Part shown: positions 1 through 11,252 of the stretch, piece after piece
Layout: the number at the start of each line of letters is the position of its first letter
Position numbering within the stretch: position 1 is the stretch's first letter
Assembly: GCF_022374895.2 (NCBI RefSeq)
Contig: NZ_CP092423.2
Coordinates: forward strand, 2,356,001-2,420,000
DNA from: Mycobacterium lentiflavum
GTDB taxonomy: Bacteria; Actinomycetota; Actinomycetes; Mycobacteriales; Mycobacteriaceae
Length of the DNA: 64,000 nt
Direction: 5' to 3'
Translations under genes and position numbers: made by a program
The notes under the pieces: generated by a model
Told to the model about the DNA's origin: nothing
Seen by the model: only the letters and a program-made list of their open reading frames with translations
Database searches by the model: none

Positions 1-302
1 TCGGGCCGCCGGCGGGCCCGGTGTACGGCCAGTACCGCCAGCGCCGCGGTGACCACCACCGCGAGGCTGAACAGCCGATTGCCGAACTCGACGGCCTGAT
101 GCACTAACGGCACCTCGGCGACCGCGACCGGGACGAAACTGCCCGGGAAACACTGCGGCCAGGTCGGGCAACCCAGCCCCGACGCGGTGACCCGCACGAT
201 CGAACCGGTGACCGCGATGCCGCCCTGAGAAACGATCACGGCGGCGGCAATGATCCGCTGGACGCGCAGGCTGGGGTCGGGGAGCAGGTCCACCAACCGC
301 AT
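1..302 (-). CDS. ctaA: Heme A synthase (CtaA/COX15 family), 3' part missing
   Basis: N-terminal 100 residues of a membrane heme A synthase, which converts heme O to heme A for the aa3-type cytochrome oxidase. Visible are a first hydrophobic helix, the family motif GLGCPTWPQC with two cysteines, and HQAVEFGNRLFS with the E-x-x-N-R heme-site pattern, followed by a second membrane helix. It corresponds to Rv1456c of M. tuberculosis. The start is ATG at 302-300; GTG at 320-318 in the same frame is an alternative. The gene runs off the left edge of the window. A BlaI-like dyad lies just upstream (343-360). Confidence 0.85.
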   Translation of the reverse strand, partial: MRLVDLLPDPSLRVQRIIAAAVIVSQGGIAVTGSIVRVTASGLGCPTWPQCFPGSFVPVAVAEVPLVHQAVEFGNRLFSLAVVVTAALAVLAVHRARRRP

Positions 303-342
303 CAGCACTCGTCTTGCCACCGCCCGATCGTAAGCCAATGAA

Positions 343-360
343 AACTACGAGATGTAGTAG
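343..360 (-). promoter_or_regulatory. BlaI/MecI-like operator dyad upstream of ctaA
   Basis: On the minus strand the sequence reads TACTAC-ATCTC-GTAGTT, with ACTAC/GTAGT arms that are perfect inverted repeats (344-348 and 354-358). TACTAC/GTAGTA dyads are the recognition pattern of BlaI/MecI repressors, and I recall that the M. tuberculosis BlaI regulon includes the Rv1456c promoter. The dyad is 23-41 bp upstream of the two possible ctaA starts. Repressor identity is inferred; the repeat itself is seen. Confidence 0.5.
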
Positions 361-432
361 GGCCACCAGCGCCGAGGCGGTGATTTCGCAGGTCGTGACG
401 TGTCGGTGGCGTGGAGTGTCGCGGGCGGTCGC

Positions 433-1218
433 TCAGGTGAAGCGGAACCAGCGCAGCGCGCCGAGCGCGGCCACCGCGCCCCACACCGCCAGGACGACGA
501 CGCCGAACCAGTCGACCGACAGCGTCATCGCCTGCGACAGCGCCTCGGTCAGCGCGCCGGACGGGGTGAGCCGGGCCGCCCATTTGACCGCGGTCGGGAT
601 CATGTTCGTCTCGAGGGTCAGCGCGCCCAGCCCGGCGAAGACGAACCACATCAAGTTGGCGACCGCGAGGACGATCTCGGCGCGCAGCGTGCCACCGAGC
701 AGCAGGCCGAGCGCGGTGAAGGCGGCGGTGCCCAGCGCGATGACGGCCGCGCCCAGCACAAGAGCCAGCGGTGCGGGCCGCCAGCCCAGCGCAAAACCAA
801 TGGCGCCCAGAATCATTGCCTGCAGGAACACCACCGTAATCACGGCCAGGGACTTGCCGGCGATGATGCCCCAGACCGGAAGTGGCGTGGCCCCAAGCCG
901 TTTCAACGCCCCATACCTGCGGTCGAACGCGATCGCGATCGCCTGCCCGGTGAATGCCGTCGAAATCAGAGCCAGGGCCATGATGGCCGGCACGAACGTC
1001 GCGGCGCGGTTGTGGCCGAATGACCCGAACGGCAGCAGCGTCAGCCCGACCAGCAGCGTGATCGGGATGAACATGGTCAGCAGCAGCTGTTCTCCGTTGC
1101 GCAGCAACAGCTTCAGCTCCAGCCCGAACTGGGCGGCCAGCATTTTCGGCACGGCGCTGGGACGCGGATCGGGAGTGAAGGTTCCGGGGGGAAACACCGG
1201 GGTGTTGGTGTCGGTCAC
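433..1218 (-). CDS. ABC transporter permease
   Basis: Membrane subunit (261 aa) of an ABC-2 type exporter, equivalent to Rv1457c. After a short cytoplasmic N-terminus there are about six hydrophobic segments, typical of drug/polyketide efflux permeases. The start is GTG 1218-1216, because it overlaps the TGA of the upstream ATPase gene by 4 bp (GTGA); the longer frame to 1317 would lie inside the ATPase gene. The substrate cannot be told from sequence. The 130 bp up to ctaA hold only the BlaI-like dyad and the ctaA leader. Confidence 0.85.
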   Translation of the reverse strand: MTDTNTPVFPPGTFTPDPRPSAVPKMLAAQFGLELKLLLRNGEQLLLTMFIPITLLVGLTLLPFGSFGHNRAATFVPAIMALALISTAFTGQAIAIAFDRRYGALKRLGATPLPVWGIIAGKSLAVITVVFLQAMILGAIGFALGWRPAPLALVLGAAVIALGTAAFTALGLLLGGTLRAEIVLAVANLMWFVFAGLGALTLETNMIPTAVKWAARLTPSGALTEALSQAMTLSVDWFGVVVLAVWGAVAALGALRWFRFT

Positions 1219-2165
1219 GATCGCAACTTCCGGCCGGTGAGCTCCAGGAACACATCTTCGAGGCTGCGTTGCTCGACGCGCATATCGGTTGCCAGCACGT
1301 CGATTTGGGCGCACCACGCCGTCACGGTCGCCAACACCTGCGGGTCGACCGGGCCCTCGACCAGGTACTCACCCGGGGTCACCTCGGTGGCCTTGTAGTC
1401 GTCCGGCAGTGCAGAAGCCAAGAGCGACAAGTCGAGTCGCGGCGGCGCGGTGAAACGCACCTGGTCTTTCGCGCCGGAGCGCATCAGCTCCGCCGGCGTG
1501 CCTTCGGCGACCGTCGCCCCCCGGTCGATGATCACGATCCGGTCGGCGAGCTCCTCGGCCTCCTTGAGTTGGTGCGTGGTCAGCACCACTGTCACGCCGT
1601 CGCGGCGCAACGCGTCGATCAGTTCCCACACCAGGAGCCGGGCATGCGCGTCCATGCCGGCGGTCGGCTCGTCGAGGAACACCAGTTCCGGACGTCCGAC
1701 CAGCGCGCAGGCCAGTGCGAGCCGTTGCTGCTGCCCGCCCGAGAGTCGGCGGTAAGTGGTGCGGGCTGCATCGGTGAGGCCCAGGGTCGCCAGCAGCCAC
1801 TGCGGGTCCAGCGGGTCGGCGGCGTACGAGGCCACCAGGTCGAGCATTTCGCCGGCGCGGGCGGCCGGGTATCCACCGCCGCCCTGCAGCATCACCCCGA
1901 TACGGGCGCGCAGCCTGGTGTTGTCGGCGACCGGGTCCAACCCCAGCACCTCGATCGTGCCGGCGTCCGGGCGGACGAAGCCCTCGCACATCTCGACCGT
2001 CGTCGTCTTGCCGGCGCCGTTGGGCCCCAGCAGCGCCAGCACCTCCGCGGCGCGCACTTCGAGATCGAGATTGGCGACCGCGGTCATCGAGCCGTAGTGC
2101 TTACTCACCCCGCGCAGCCGCACCACTGTTCCGGGGGCTTGGGGGTCTTGGGGGCCCGAACTCAC
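1215..2165 (-). CDS. ABC transporter ATP-binding protein
   Basis: Nucleotide-binding subunit (316 aa), partner of the permease that follows and equivalent to Rv1458c. Walker A GPNGAGKTT lies near residues 48-56, the signature is LSGGQQQRLALA, Walker B is LVFLDEP, and the switch histidine is in TTHQ. The C-terminal 90 residues match the extension of daunorubicin-type exporters (DrrA-like). The GTG start at 2165 overlaps the mptB stop by 4 bp, so mptB, this gene and the permease look like one translationally coupled transcript. Confidence 0.9.
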   Translation of the reverse strand: MSSGPQDPQAPGTVVRLRGVSKHYGSMTAVANLDLEVRAAEVLALLGPNGAGKTTTVEMCEGFVRPDAGTIEVLGLDPVADNTRLRARIGVMLQGGGGYPAARAGEMLDLVASYAADPLDPQWLLATLGLTDAARTTYRRLSGGQQQRLALACALVGRPELVFLDEPTAGMDAHARLLVWELIDALRRDGVTVVLTTHQLKEAEELADRIVIIDRGATVAEGTPAELMRSGAKDQVRFTAPPRLDLSLLASALPDDYKATEVTPGEYLVEGPVDPQVLATVTAWCAQIDVLATDMRVEQRSLEDVFLELTGRKLRS

Positions 2166-3886
2166 GTCGAGTCAGCGTAGGCGTCGGGTGCCGACTCGGA
2201 TCGAGGGGTGGCCCGCGGGGTCTGGACGGTCGCGGTGGGCTCGGCGCCGGGCGGCCCCTCGTGGTTCGTTTCGCCGTTGTCGGTCGGCATGGACTGCAGT
2301 GGCCGCCACGGCAGGCGGGTGTAGGTCAGCGCGACCAGCACGGCCATCACCGCGGCGCTGGCCAGGGTGGCATCCAGGATCTGGAACAGCGCAAAGCGGT
2401 CGCCGTTGGCGGTCGGTCCGAAAATCCCGACGACGAGCGTGATGACGATGACCGTCTCGCGGAAGCCGGTGCGCGTCGCCCAGCAGGCCAGCGGAATGAT
2501 CGCCCACAGCAGGTACCAGGGCTGCACGACCGGAAACAGCAGCACGCAGATGCCCAGCGCGACGCCCAGGCCGCCGATCGGGTGCAGCCGGCCGCGGAGA
2601 ACCGCGACCAGCAACCAGCTGACCAGGACCATGATGATCAGCACGCCGATAAAGCGGGTCAGGGCCAGCACTGCGGTGGTGTGATCGCCCAGGCCCAGCA
2701 GAATTCCGACCTGCCCGGTGGCCAGGGCCAGCAGCGTTGGGGGCGACATCCAGCTGCGCACGACGTTGGCGGTGCCCAGCGTGAACATCCAGCCGAATCC
2801 GAGCCCGCTGGCCCAGCCCACCAGGCCCATCACCGCCAGCGACAGCGACCCGATCCCGCCGCCGGCCAGCAGCAGCGCGCGCAGGTTGCCGCCCCAGCGG
2901 TGAGCCAGCGCCATCGTGACGAATCCCAGCGCCAACAGCGAGGGCAGCTTCACCTGCGAGGACAGCGTGATCAGGATGGATCCGGCCAGCAGCATGCCCA
3001 ACGGCTCCCAGTCGGGGCCCAACCGGCGCCACGAGGCCGGCCGCAGCCGCGGCGCATCGATACCGCGCAGTGCGTACTCGGCGCCGATCAGCATCAACCC
3101 GAGCATCAGCGCCTCGTTGTGGATGCCCGCGACCAGATGCATCAGCAACAGCGGATTGGCCACGCCCAGCCACAGCGCGCTGACCTCGGCGACGCCGCAA
3201 CGCCGGGCCAGCCGCGGTACGGCCCACACGATCATCGCCACACCGGCCAGCACCACCAACCGGTGACAGAGCACTGCGGCGACGATGTTCTCGCCGGTCA
3301 GCGCCGAGATACCGCGCCCGATCCACAGGAACAACGGCCCGTAGGGGGCCGGCGTCTCGCGCCACACGCTGGGCACCGACAGGGTGAACACATGGCCGAG
3401 ACCCAGCCCGGATGCCGGGCCGACCCGGTATGGGTCGAGGCCTTCCAGCGAAATCTGGCTCTGCGCCAGGTAGGAGTAGACGTCCTTGCTGTACATCGGC
3501 GGCGCGATCAGCAGCGGCAGCATCCACAGCACCAGGGTGCGATCCAGGTCGCCGCGCGACATCTGCCGCTTGCCCAGCGCGAATCGGCCCAGCATCAGCC
3601 AGGCCAGCGCCATCATGACCGCCCCGACCGTGGTCATCGTCAACGACACCGTCTGGATCCGCGACGGCAGGTTCAGCAGCCGCACGCCGAACGTGGGGTC
3701 CTGGACGACGGGACGGGCCCCGGCGCCCAGGGCGCCGATCCCCATCAGGACCGTTCCGGTGGCGCCGAACAGCCGGGTGCGCCGAACTGCGGTGAGTTCG
3801 GTCTCATTCAGCGGTGAGCCCACGGGCTTCTCGTCGCCGTGCAACGCGGCGATCGACGAGCTCAGCGAGTGGTGGCGCTCTGCCAT
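2162..3886 (-). CDS. mptB: Alpha-(1->6)-mannosyltransferase MptB (GT-C)
   Basis: Polyprenyl-phosphomannose-dependent GT-C mannosyltransferase (574 aa), equivalent to Rv1459c, which acts on the alpha-1,6-mannan core of lipomannan/lipoarabinomannan at the outer face of the membrane. It is strongly hydrophobic with about a dozen membrane segments. Family stretches such as ARPVVQDPTFGVRLLNLPSR, PPMYSKDVYSYLAQ, APYGPLFLW and LFPVVQPWYLLW are intact; YSKDVYSY is the acidic loop of GT-C enzymes. The ATG at 3886-3884 (MAERHHSL) is chosen by similarity to the family; the same frame stays open far upstream, but that part is antisense to the suf genes. It is divergent from sufR with a 120-bp gap. Confidence 0.93.
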   Translation of the reverse strand: MAERHHSLSSSIAALHGDEKPVGSPLNETELTAVRRTRLFGATGTVLMGIGALGAGARPVVQDPTFGVRLLNLPSRIQTVSLTMTTVGAVMMALAWLMLGRFALGKRQMSRGDLDRTLVLWMLPLLIAPPMYSKDVYSYLAQSQISLEGLDPYRVGPASGLGLGHVFTLSVPSVWRETPAPYGPLFLWIGRGISALTGENIVAAVLCHRLVVLAGVAMIVWAVPRLARRCGVAEVSALWLGVANPLLLMHLVAGIHNEALMLGLMLIGAEYALRGIDAPRLRPASWRRLGPDWEPLGMLLAGSILITLSSQVKLPSLLALGFVTMALAHRWGGNLRALLLAGGGIGSLSLAVMGLVGWASGLGFGWMFTLGTANVVRSWMSPPTLLALATGQVGILLGLGDHTTAVLALTRFIGVLIIMVLVSWLLVAVLRGRLHPIGGLGVALGICVLLFPVVQPWYLLWAIIPLACWATRTGFRETVIVITLVVGIFGPTANGDRFALFQILDATLASAAVMAVLVALTYTRLPWRPLQSMPTDNGETNHEGPPGAEPTATVQTPRATPRSESAPDAYADST

Positions 3887-3995
3887 CAGTGCAGCGTAGC
3901 GGCATGTCGCGAAGCCGCGGCCCGGTGCTCGCCGCGCGATCGGCATGATCCGCCACTGAGGGCAGCCTTGCTGGACCGTTTTCCGGAATTGCGTC

Positions 3996-4010
3996 ACACT
4001 GGTGTTGTGA
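3996..4010 (+). promoter_or_regulatory. SufR operator ACACT-N5-TGTGA
   Basis: ACACT (3996-4000), GGTGT (4001-4005) and TGTGA (4006-4010) match exactly the ACACT-N5-TGTGA element I recall for M. tuberculosis SufR upstream of its own operon. A wider repeat TCACA/TGTGA runs from 3994 to 4010. The element covers the sufR GTG start (4007), so bound SufR would block a leaderless or very short-leader transcript. It also lies in the divergent mptB-sufR gap. Confidence 0.75.
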
Positions 4011-4756
4011 AAATCCGGACCGCAGCGGAAGCCCAGGAAGCCGGCGTCGCGCCGGCAACCGGTGCCGCGGCTCCTGCCGTCATGCCGGACGGTCACACCC
4101 GCCGCGCCATCGTGCGCCTGCTGCTCGAATCCGGGTCGATCACCGTCAGCGAGATCTGTGACCGGCTGGGTCTGGCGGCCGCGGGCGTGCGGCGTCACCT
4201 GGACGCGCTGATCGAGGCGGGTGACGCGGAATCGGCGGCGGCCGCGGCATGGCAGCAGGCCGGACGCGGGCGCCCCGCGAAGCGTTTCCGGCTGACGGCG
4301 GCCGGCCGGGCCAAGCTCGACCACTCCTACGACGATCTGGCGGCCGCGGCGATGCGCCAACTGCGCGAGATCGGCGGCCAGGGCGCGCTGCAGACGTTCG
4401 CCCGGCGCCGTATCGACACGATCCTGGCCGACGTCGCGCCCGCCGACGGCGCCGACGACGCCGCCGTCGAGGCCGCCGCCGAGCGGGTGGCCGGTGCGCT
4501 GACCAAGGCCGGTTACGTCGCCACCACGACCCGGGTGGGCCCGCCGCTGCACGGCGTGCAGATCTGCCAGCATCACTGCCCGGTATCGCATGTCGCCGAG
4601 GAATTCCCGGAGCTGTGCGAGGCCGAGCGGGAAGCCATGGCCGAAGTTCTCGGCACTCACGTGCAGCGGTTGGCGACGATCGTCAACGGCGATTGCGCCT
4701 GTACCACCCATGTCCCGCTCGCACCGGTTGCGAGCAGGGCACCCAGCCAGACCTAG
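4007..4756 (+). CDS. sufR: SufR, iron-sulfur-sensing repressor of the suf operon
   Basis: ArsR/DeoR-like winged-helix regulator (249 aa), equivalent to Rv1460, that represses the suf operon when it carries a [4Fe-4S] cluster and releases it on cluster loss. Residues about 30-70 form the helix-turn-helix (SITVSEICDRLGLAAAGVRRHL). The C-terminal half has the cluster cysteines: Cys191-X12-Cys204 plus Cys230, with extra Cys187 and Cys232. The start is GTG 4007, directly in the operator; the ORF can be extended to 3839 but that would run into the mptB start. It is first in the operon, 51 bp before sufB. Confidence 0.92.
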   Translation: MKIRTAAEAQEAGVAPATGAAAPAVMPDGHTRRAIVRLLLESGSITVSEICDRLGLAAAGVRRHLDALIEAGDAESAAAAAWQQAGRGRPAKRFRLTAAGRAKLDHSYDDLAAAAMRQLREIGGQGALQTFARRRIDTILADVAPADGADDAAVEAAAERVAGALTKAGYVATTTRVGPPLHGVQICQHHCPVSHVAEEFPELCEAEREAMAEVLGTHVQRLATIVNGDCACTTHVPLAPVASRAPSQT

Positions 4757-4807
4757 CATCAAGCGGCGCCCAGTCCGCGCCGGCACCAACACCAAAGGAG
4801 CGTCCGA

Positions 4808-6271
4808 ATGGCACTCACGCCAGAGGCAACCACGCCCCCGGTTACCGGAGCGCCCGCAGAGCCGCTGACCCAGGAGCAGGCGATCGCATCGCTGGGCAAG
4901 TACGGCTACGGCTGGGCCGACTCCGACGTCGCCGGCGCCTCGGCCCGACGGGGTCTTTCCGAGGCGGTCGTCCGCGACATCTCGGCGAAGAAGAACGAGC
5001 CGGACTGGATGCTGGAGACTCGGCTCAAGGCGCTGCGCATCTTCGAGAAGAAGCCGATGCCCAACTGGGGCTCGAACCTCGAGGGCATCCACTTCGACAA
5101 CATCAAATACTTCGTGCGCTCCACCGAAAAGCAGGCCGCCACGTGGGACGACCTGCCCGCCGACATCAAGAACACCTACGACAAGCTCGGGATCCCGGAG
5201 GCGGAGAAGCAGCGCCTGGTGTCGGGCGTCGCGGCTCAGTACGAGTCCGAGGTGGTCTACCACCAGATTCGTGAGGATCTGGAAGCCCAGGGCGTCATCT
5301 TCCTGGACACCGACAGCGGTCTGCGCGAACACCCGGAGATCTTCAAGCAGTACTTCGGCAGCGTGATCCCGGCCGGTGACAACAAGTTCTCCGCGTTGAA
5401 CACCGCGGTGTGGTCGGGTGGTTCGTTCATCTACGTTCCGCCGGGCGTGCACGTCGACATCCCGCTGCAGGCCTACTTCCGGATCAACACCGAGAACATG
5501 GGCCAGTTCGAGCGGACCCTGATCATCGTCGACGAAGGTGCCTACGTGCACTACGTCGAGGGCTGTACCGCGCCGATCTACAAGAGCGACTCGCTGCACT
5601 CCGCGGTGGTCGAGATCATCGTGAAGCCCGGTGGCCGTTGCCGCTACACGACTATCCAGAACTGGTCGAACAACGTGTACAACCTGGTCACCAAGCGGGC
5701 CCGCGCCGAAGCCGGCGCCACAATGGAGTGGGTCGACGGCAATATCGGGTCGAAGGTGACCATGAAGTACCCGGCGGTCTGGATGACCGGTGAATACGCC
5801 AAGGGCGAGGTGCTGTCGGTGGCGTTCGCCGGCGAGGGTCAGCACCAGGACACCGGTGCCAAGATGCTGCACCTGGCGCCCAACACGTCGAGCAACATCG
5901 TCTCCAAGTCGGTGGCACGCGGCGGTGGGCGCGCGTCCTACCGTGGCCTCGTGCAGGTGAACAAGGGCGCCCACGGGTCGCGCTCCAGCGTGAAATGCGA
6001 TGCGCTGCTTGTCGATACGGTCAGCCGCAGCGACACCTACCCGTACGTCGACATCCGCGAGGACGACGTGACGATGGGTCACGAGGCGACCGTGTCCAAG
6101 GTCAGCGAGGACCAGCTCTTCTACCTGATGAGCCGCGGCATGACCGAGGACGAGGCGATGGCGATGGTCGTGCGCGGCTTCGTCGAGCCGATCGCCAAGG
6201 AACTGCCGATGGAGTACGCGCTGGAACTCAACCGGCTGATCGAGCTGCAGATGGAAGGTGCGGTCGGTTAG
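4808..6271 (+). CDS. sufB: SufB, Fe-S scaffold subunit
   Basis: SufB (487 aa) is the scaffold subunit of the SufBCD complex that assembles Fe-S clusters in the cytosol. The conserved [20 protein letters not shown] core and the C-terminal region ending in [20 protein letters not shown] are continuous. There is no intein, unlike M. tuberculosis SufB (Rv1461), and the length is that of a mature SufB. A clear ribosome site AAAGGAG (4794-4800) stands 7 bp before the ATG. The last base of the stop is the first base of the sufD GTG. Confidence 0.97.
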   Translation: MALTPEATTPPVTGAPAEPLTQEQAIASLGKYGYGWADSDVAGASARRGLSEAVVRDISAKKNEPDWMLETRLKALRIFEKKPMPNWGSNLEGIHFDNIKYFVRSTEKQAATWDDLPADIKNTYDKLGIPEAEKQRLVSGVAAQYESEVVYHQIREDLEAQGVIFLDTDSGLREHPEIFKQYFGSVIPAGDNKFSALNTAVWSGGSFIYVPPGVHVDIPLQAYFRINTENMGQFERTLIIVDEGAYVHYVEGCTAPIYKSDSLHSAVVEIIVKPGGRCRYTTIQNWSNNVYNLVTKRARAEAGATMEWVDGNIGSKVTMKYPAVWMTGEYAKGEVLSVAFAGEGQHQDTGAKMLHLAPNTSSNIVSKSVARGGGRASYRGLVQVNKGAHGSRSSVKCDALLVDTVSRSDTYPYVDIREDDVTMGHEATVSKVSEDQLFYLMSRGMTEDEAMAMVVRGFVEPIAKELPMEYALELNRLIELQMEGAVG

Positions 6272-7454
6272 TGACGAATGTGACTGAAGCGGTTGAGGGT
6301 TCGGCCCTCACCGCTGCCAATAAGGGTGGGCTGTTCGCGTCGTTCGACGTGGATGCCTTCGAGGTGCCCAGCGGTCGCGACGAGATCTGGCGGTTCACCC
6401 CGCTGCGTCGGTTGCGCGGCCTGCACGACGGTTCGGCGGTCGTCAACGGCAAGGCACAGGTCAGTGTCGCCGAGCAGCCCGGCGTACAGACCGAAATCGT
6501 GCGCCGCGGCGACGAGCGTCTTGGTCAGGGCGGTGTTCCCGCCGATCGTGTTGCCGCCCAAGCCTTCTCGTCGTTCAACTCCGCGACGGTGGTGACCGTC
6601 GCGCGTGATACCGAGGTCGCCAAGCCGATCGAGATCACCATCACCGGGCCCGGCGAGGGTGCGGTCGCCTACGGCCATCTGCAGATCCGCGTCGAGGAAC
6701 TCGCGCGCGCGATCGTCGTCATCGACCTGCGCGGCAGCGGGACCTACGCCGACAACGTCGAGATCATCGTCGGCGATGCGGCGGCCCTCGGGGTGATCTG
6801 GATCGCCGACTGGGCCGACGACATGGTGCACGTGAGCGCGCATCATGCACGGCTGGGCAAGGATTCGGTGCTCGGCCACGTCAACGTGACGCTCGGGGGC
6901 GACCTGGTGCGTACGTCGACGACGGTGCGATTCACCGCGCCGGGTGGCGACGCCCAGCTGCTCGGTACCTACTTCGCCGACGACGGCCAGCACTTCGAGT
7001 CGCGGTTGCTCGTCGACCACGCGCACCCCAACTGCCGCTCGGACGTGTTGTACAAGGGTGCGCTGCAAGCCGATCCGGAGTCCGGCCGTCCCGATGCGCA
7101 CACCGTCTGGGTGGGCGACGTGCTGATCCGCGCGGAGGCCACCGGAACGGATACCTTCGAGACCAACCGCAACCTGTTGCTCACCGACGGCGCCCGCGCC
7201 GATTCGGTGCCAAACCTCGAAATCGAGACGGGCGAGATCGTCGGCGCCGGACACGCAAGTGCCACCGGAAGATTCGACGACGAGCAGCTGTTCTACCTAC
7301 AGGCTCGCGGCATCCCGGAAGACCAGGCCCGCCGTCTGATCGTGCGAGGTTTCTTCGGCGAGATCATCCAGAAGATCGCCGTTGCGTCTGTGCGCGACCG
7401 GCTCACCGAGGCGATCGAACACGAACTTGAGTTAACCGAAGGAATCAAGAACTG

Positions 7455-7455
<1 letters not shown>
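6271..7455 (+). CDS. sufD: SufD, Fe-S assembly subunit
   Basis: SufD (394 aa), partner of SufB in the SufBC2D complex, equivalent to Rv1462. It opens with the conserved GGLFASFDVDAFEVP and RDEIWRFTPLRRLRGL, then the beta-helix core with YADNVEIIVGDAA, and ends with the SufB/SufD-shared DDEQLFYLQARGIPEDQARRL. The start is GTG 6271, which overlaps the sufB TAG by one base. The stop overlaps the sufC ATG (TGATG), so translation is coupled through sufB-D-C. Confidence 0.95.
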
Positions 7456-9508
<2,053 letters not shown>

Positions 9509-9511
9509 GCC

Positions 9512-9973
9512 GTGCGGCTGGAGCAGATGTATCAGGACGTGATCCTCGATCACTACAAACACCCGCAGCATCGCGGACTGCGCGAGCCGTTCGGCGCGCA
9601 GGTCTATCACGTGAACCCGATCTGCGGCGACGAGGTCACGCTGCGGGTGACGTTGTCCGACGACGGCCAGACCGTCACCGATGTTTCCTATGACGGACAG
9701 GGCTGTTCGATCAGCCAGGCGGCCACCTCCGTGCTCACCCAGCAGGTGATCGGCCAGAGCGTGGGGGAGGCGCTGAAGACCATCACCGCGTTCACCGAAA
9801 TGGTGTCGTCGCGGGGAACAGTCGAGGGCGACGAGGATGTGCTGGGCGACGGCATCGCCTTCGCCGGAGTTGCCAAGTACCCGGCGCGGGTGAAATGTGC
9901 TCTGCTGGGGTGGATGGCTTGCAAAGACGCACTGGCCCAGGCCAGCCATGCTTTCGAGGAGGACCAACGATGA
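9512..9973 (+). CDS. sufU: SufU, zinc-dependent sulfurtransferase
   Basis: SufU (153 aa) accepts persulfide sulfur from SufS; it is equivalent to Rv1465. The three conserved cysteines are present in NPICGDEV, GQGCSIS and RVKCALLGW, with the Asp after the first Cys completing the zinc site. The start is GTG 9512, 3 bp after the sufS stop. The stop overlaps the sufT ATG (ATGA). Confidence 0.95.
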   Translation: MRLEQMYQDVILDHYKHPQHRGLREPFGAQVYHVNPICGDEVTLRVTLSDDGQTVTDVSYDGQGCSISQAATSVLTQQVIGQSVGEALKTITAFTEMVSSRGTVEGDEDVLGDGIAFAGVAKYPARVKCALLGWMACKDALAQASHAFEEDQR

Positions 9974-10317
9974 GCGAAACCACCGCACCCGACCAGGAAT
10001 TCATCGCCGACCTCGAGGAGGCGATGCGCGACGTCGTCGACCCCGAACTCGGGATCAATGTCGTCGATCTGGGGCTGGTCTACGGCCTCAACGTCGAGGA
10101 CGGCGACGAGGGGAAGGTCGCGACCATCGACATGACGCTGACGTCGGCGGCCTGCCCGTTGACCGATGTGATCGAAGACCAGTCGCGCAGCGCGCTGGTC
10201 GGCAGCGGTTTGGTCAACGACCTGCGGATCAACTGGGTGTGGAACCCGCCGTGGGGCCCGGACAAGATCACCGAGGACGGACGCGAGCAGTTGCGCGCCC
10301 TCGGCTTCACCGTCTAA
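9970..10317 (+). CDS. sufT: SufT, DUF59/MIP18-family Fe-S maturation factor
   Basis: Small MIP18-type protein (115 aa), equivalent to Rv1466, thought to help deliver Fe-S clusters to target proteins. It has the family motif DPELGINVVDLGLVY and the conserved cysteine in TSAACPLTD. It overlaps sufU by 4 bp and closes the suf operon; the lipoprotein gene on the other strand ends 7 bp away, with a hairpin between them. Confidence 0.93.
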   Translation: MSETTAPDQEFIADLEEAMRDVVDPELGINVVDLGLVYGLNVEDGDEGKVATIDMTLTSAACPLTDVIEDQSRSALVGSGLVNDLRINWVWNPPWGPDKITEDGREQLRALGFTV

Positions 10318-10343
10318 CCGCGGCTCAGCCGCCGAGCCCGCGG
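10318..10343. terminator. Hairpin between convergent sufT and lipoprotein genes
   Basis: CCGCGGCTC (10318-10326) pairs with GAGCCCGCGG (10334-10343) with one bulged base. The GC-rich stem covers the gap between the two convergent stop codons and the last codons of the lipoprotein gene. There is no T run, as is common in mycobacteria. A two-way terminator is plausible but not proven. Confidence 0.4.
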
Positions 10344-11095
10344 TGGCCCGACGGTTTGTGGCCGCCCCCGCACTTGCCGTCGTGGGCGGGCCGCAGGTCG
10401 ATGGTCGTCGCTTGTAACGTACCGCTGCCGTCCTGAATGCCTTGCGCCGTCATGCATTTGCCTTGCGCGATCGCCTGAGTGTCCGCACCGGCCTGCTTGC
10501 TGTACCGCGTCTGGCCGGTGACCGTAACGGGAGTCTGCGCACTGGCGCCGTTGGCGTCGGTGCTCGTGACGGTGATCGTGTTACCCGCGACGGACGCGAC
10601 GGTGCCCCGCACCGGCGGGTGCTTGGCCGCAGGGCCGGGCGGGGGAGTTGTCGAGCCGCCGGGGGCGTTGCCGGGCGGGCATTTCCCGTCGACGGCGGGG
10701 CTCACCCGCACGGACGCCGCGGTCAGTGGTTGGCCGGGCTGGGATTCCTGGTGTGCGGGTCGCACGCTGACGCAACTTCCGGCGGTGACGTCACTCAGCG
10801 CGGCCGCGGTGACCTCGGTGACCTTAGTCGACGTCGTGAAAGCCACGGCGACGTTACCTTTTTCCTCGGTGACCGCAGCGGTGTTTCCCGAGACCGATGC
10901 GATCAGGCCACGCACGCGGGCCTGCCCGGTCGCCGGTGACGAGGTAGACGTCGTCGCCGGTGACGCCGCAGGACTTGATGAACCAGGGCTCGATGTGTTC
11001 GACGAACCACACGCCACGACGGATGCCGCGGTGACTCCGGCGACCGCGAGCAAGGCGAACCGGGCGAGCCGAGAAGGGTGAGAGCTGGCAGCCAT
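10325..11095 (-). CDS. Lipoprotein with two DUF5666-like repeats
   Basis: Secreted lipoprotein of 256 aa. The N-terminus MAASSHPSRLARFALLAVAG ends in a lipobox VVAC-G, so it should be lipidated at the cysteine. A Ser/Thr/Pro-rich linker follows. The body is a tandem repeat: one unit starts VRGLIASVSGNTAAVT and ends DGKCPPG, the second starts VRGTVASVAGNTITVT and ends DGKCGGG, each with a second conserved Cys (SCVSV, KCMTA). This resembles DUF5666 beta-barrel domains of unknown function. The ATG at 11095 is preferred because it places the signal peptide at the N-terminus and follows a GGAG. I do not recall an M. tuberculosis counterpart at this place. Confidence 0.8.
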   Translation of the reverse strand: MAASSHPSRLARFALLAVAGVTAASVVACGSSNTSSPGSSSPAASPATTSTSSPATGQARVRGLIASVSGNTAAVTEEKGNVAVAFTTSTKVTEVTAAALSDVTAGSCVSVRPAHQESQPGQPLTAASVRVSPAVDGKCPPGNAPGGSTTPPPGPAAKHPPVRGTVASVAGNTITVTSTDANGASAQTPVTVTGQTRYSKQAGADTQAIAQGKCMTAQGIQDGSGTLQATTIDLRPAHDGKCGGGHKPSGHRGLGG

Positions 11096-11252
11096 GAACG
11101 TTTCTCCAATCGTGAGGTCGGTCCCAACGACGGGTCTACCGGATCCAGCTGTGCCGGACCTATGAGTCGTGCGGCCGCGCAAGGTGGTTGGTCGTCGCCG
11201 AATTGGGGTATGCCCCGCTCATCCCATGTTGGGTTTCCGGGGGGATGAGTGA

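Noticed and set aside
3887..6082. Minus-strand open frame continuing upstream of mptB (total 1306 codons)
   Set aside because: It is antisense to sufR and sufB, has no family similarity, and reflects the high GC content. The real mptB start is at 3886.
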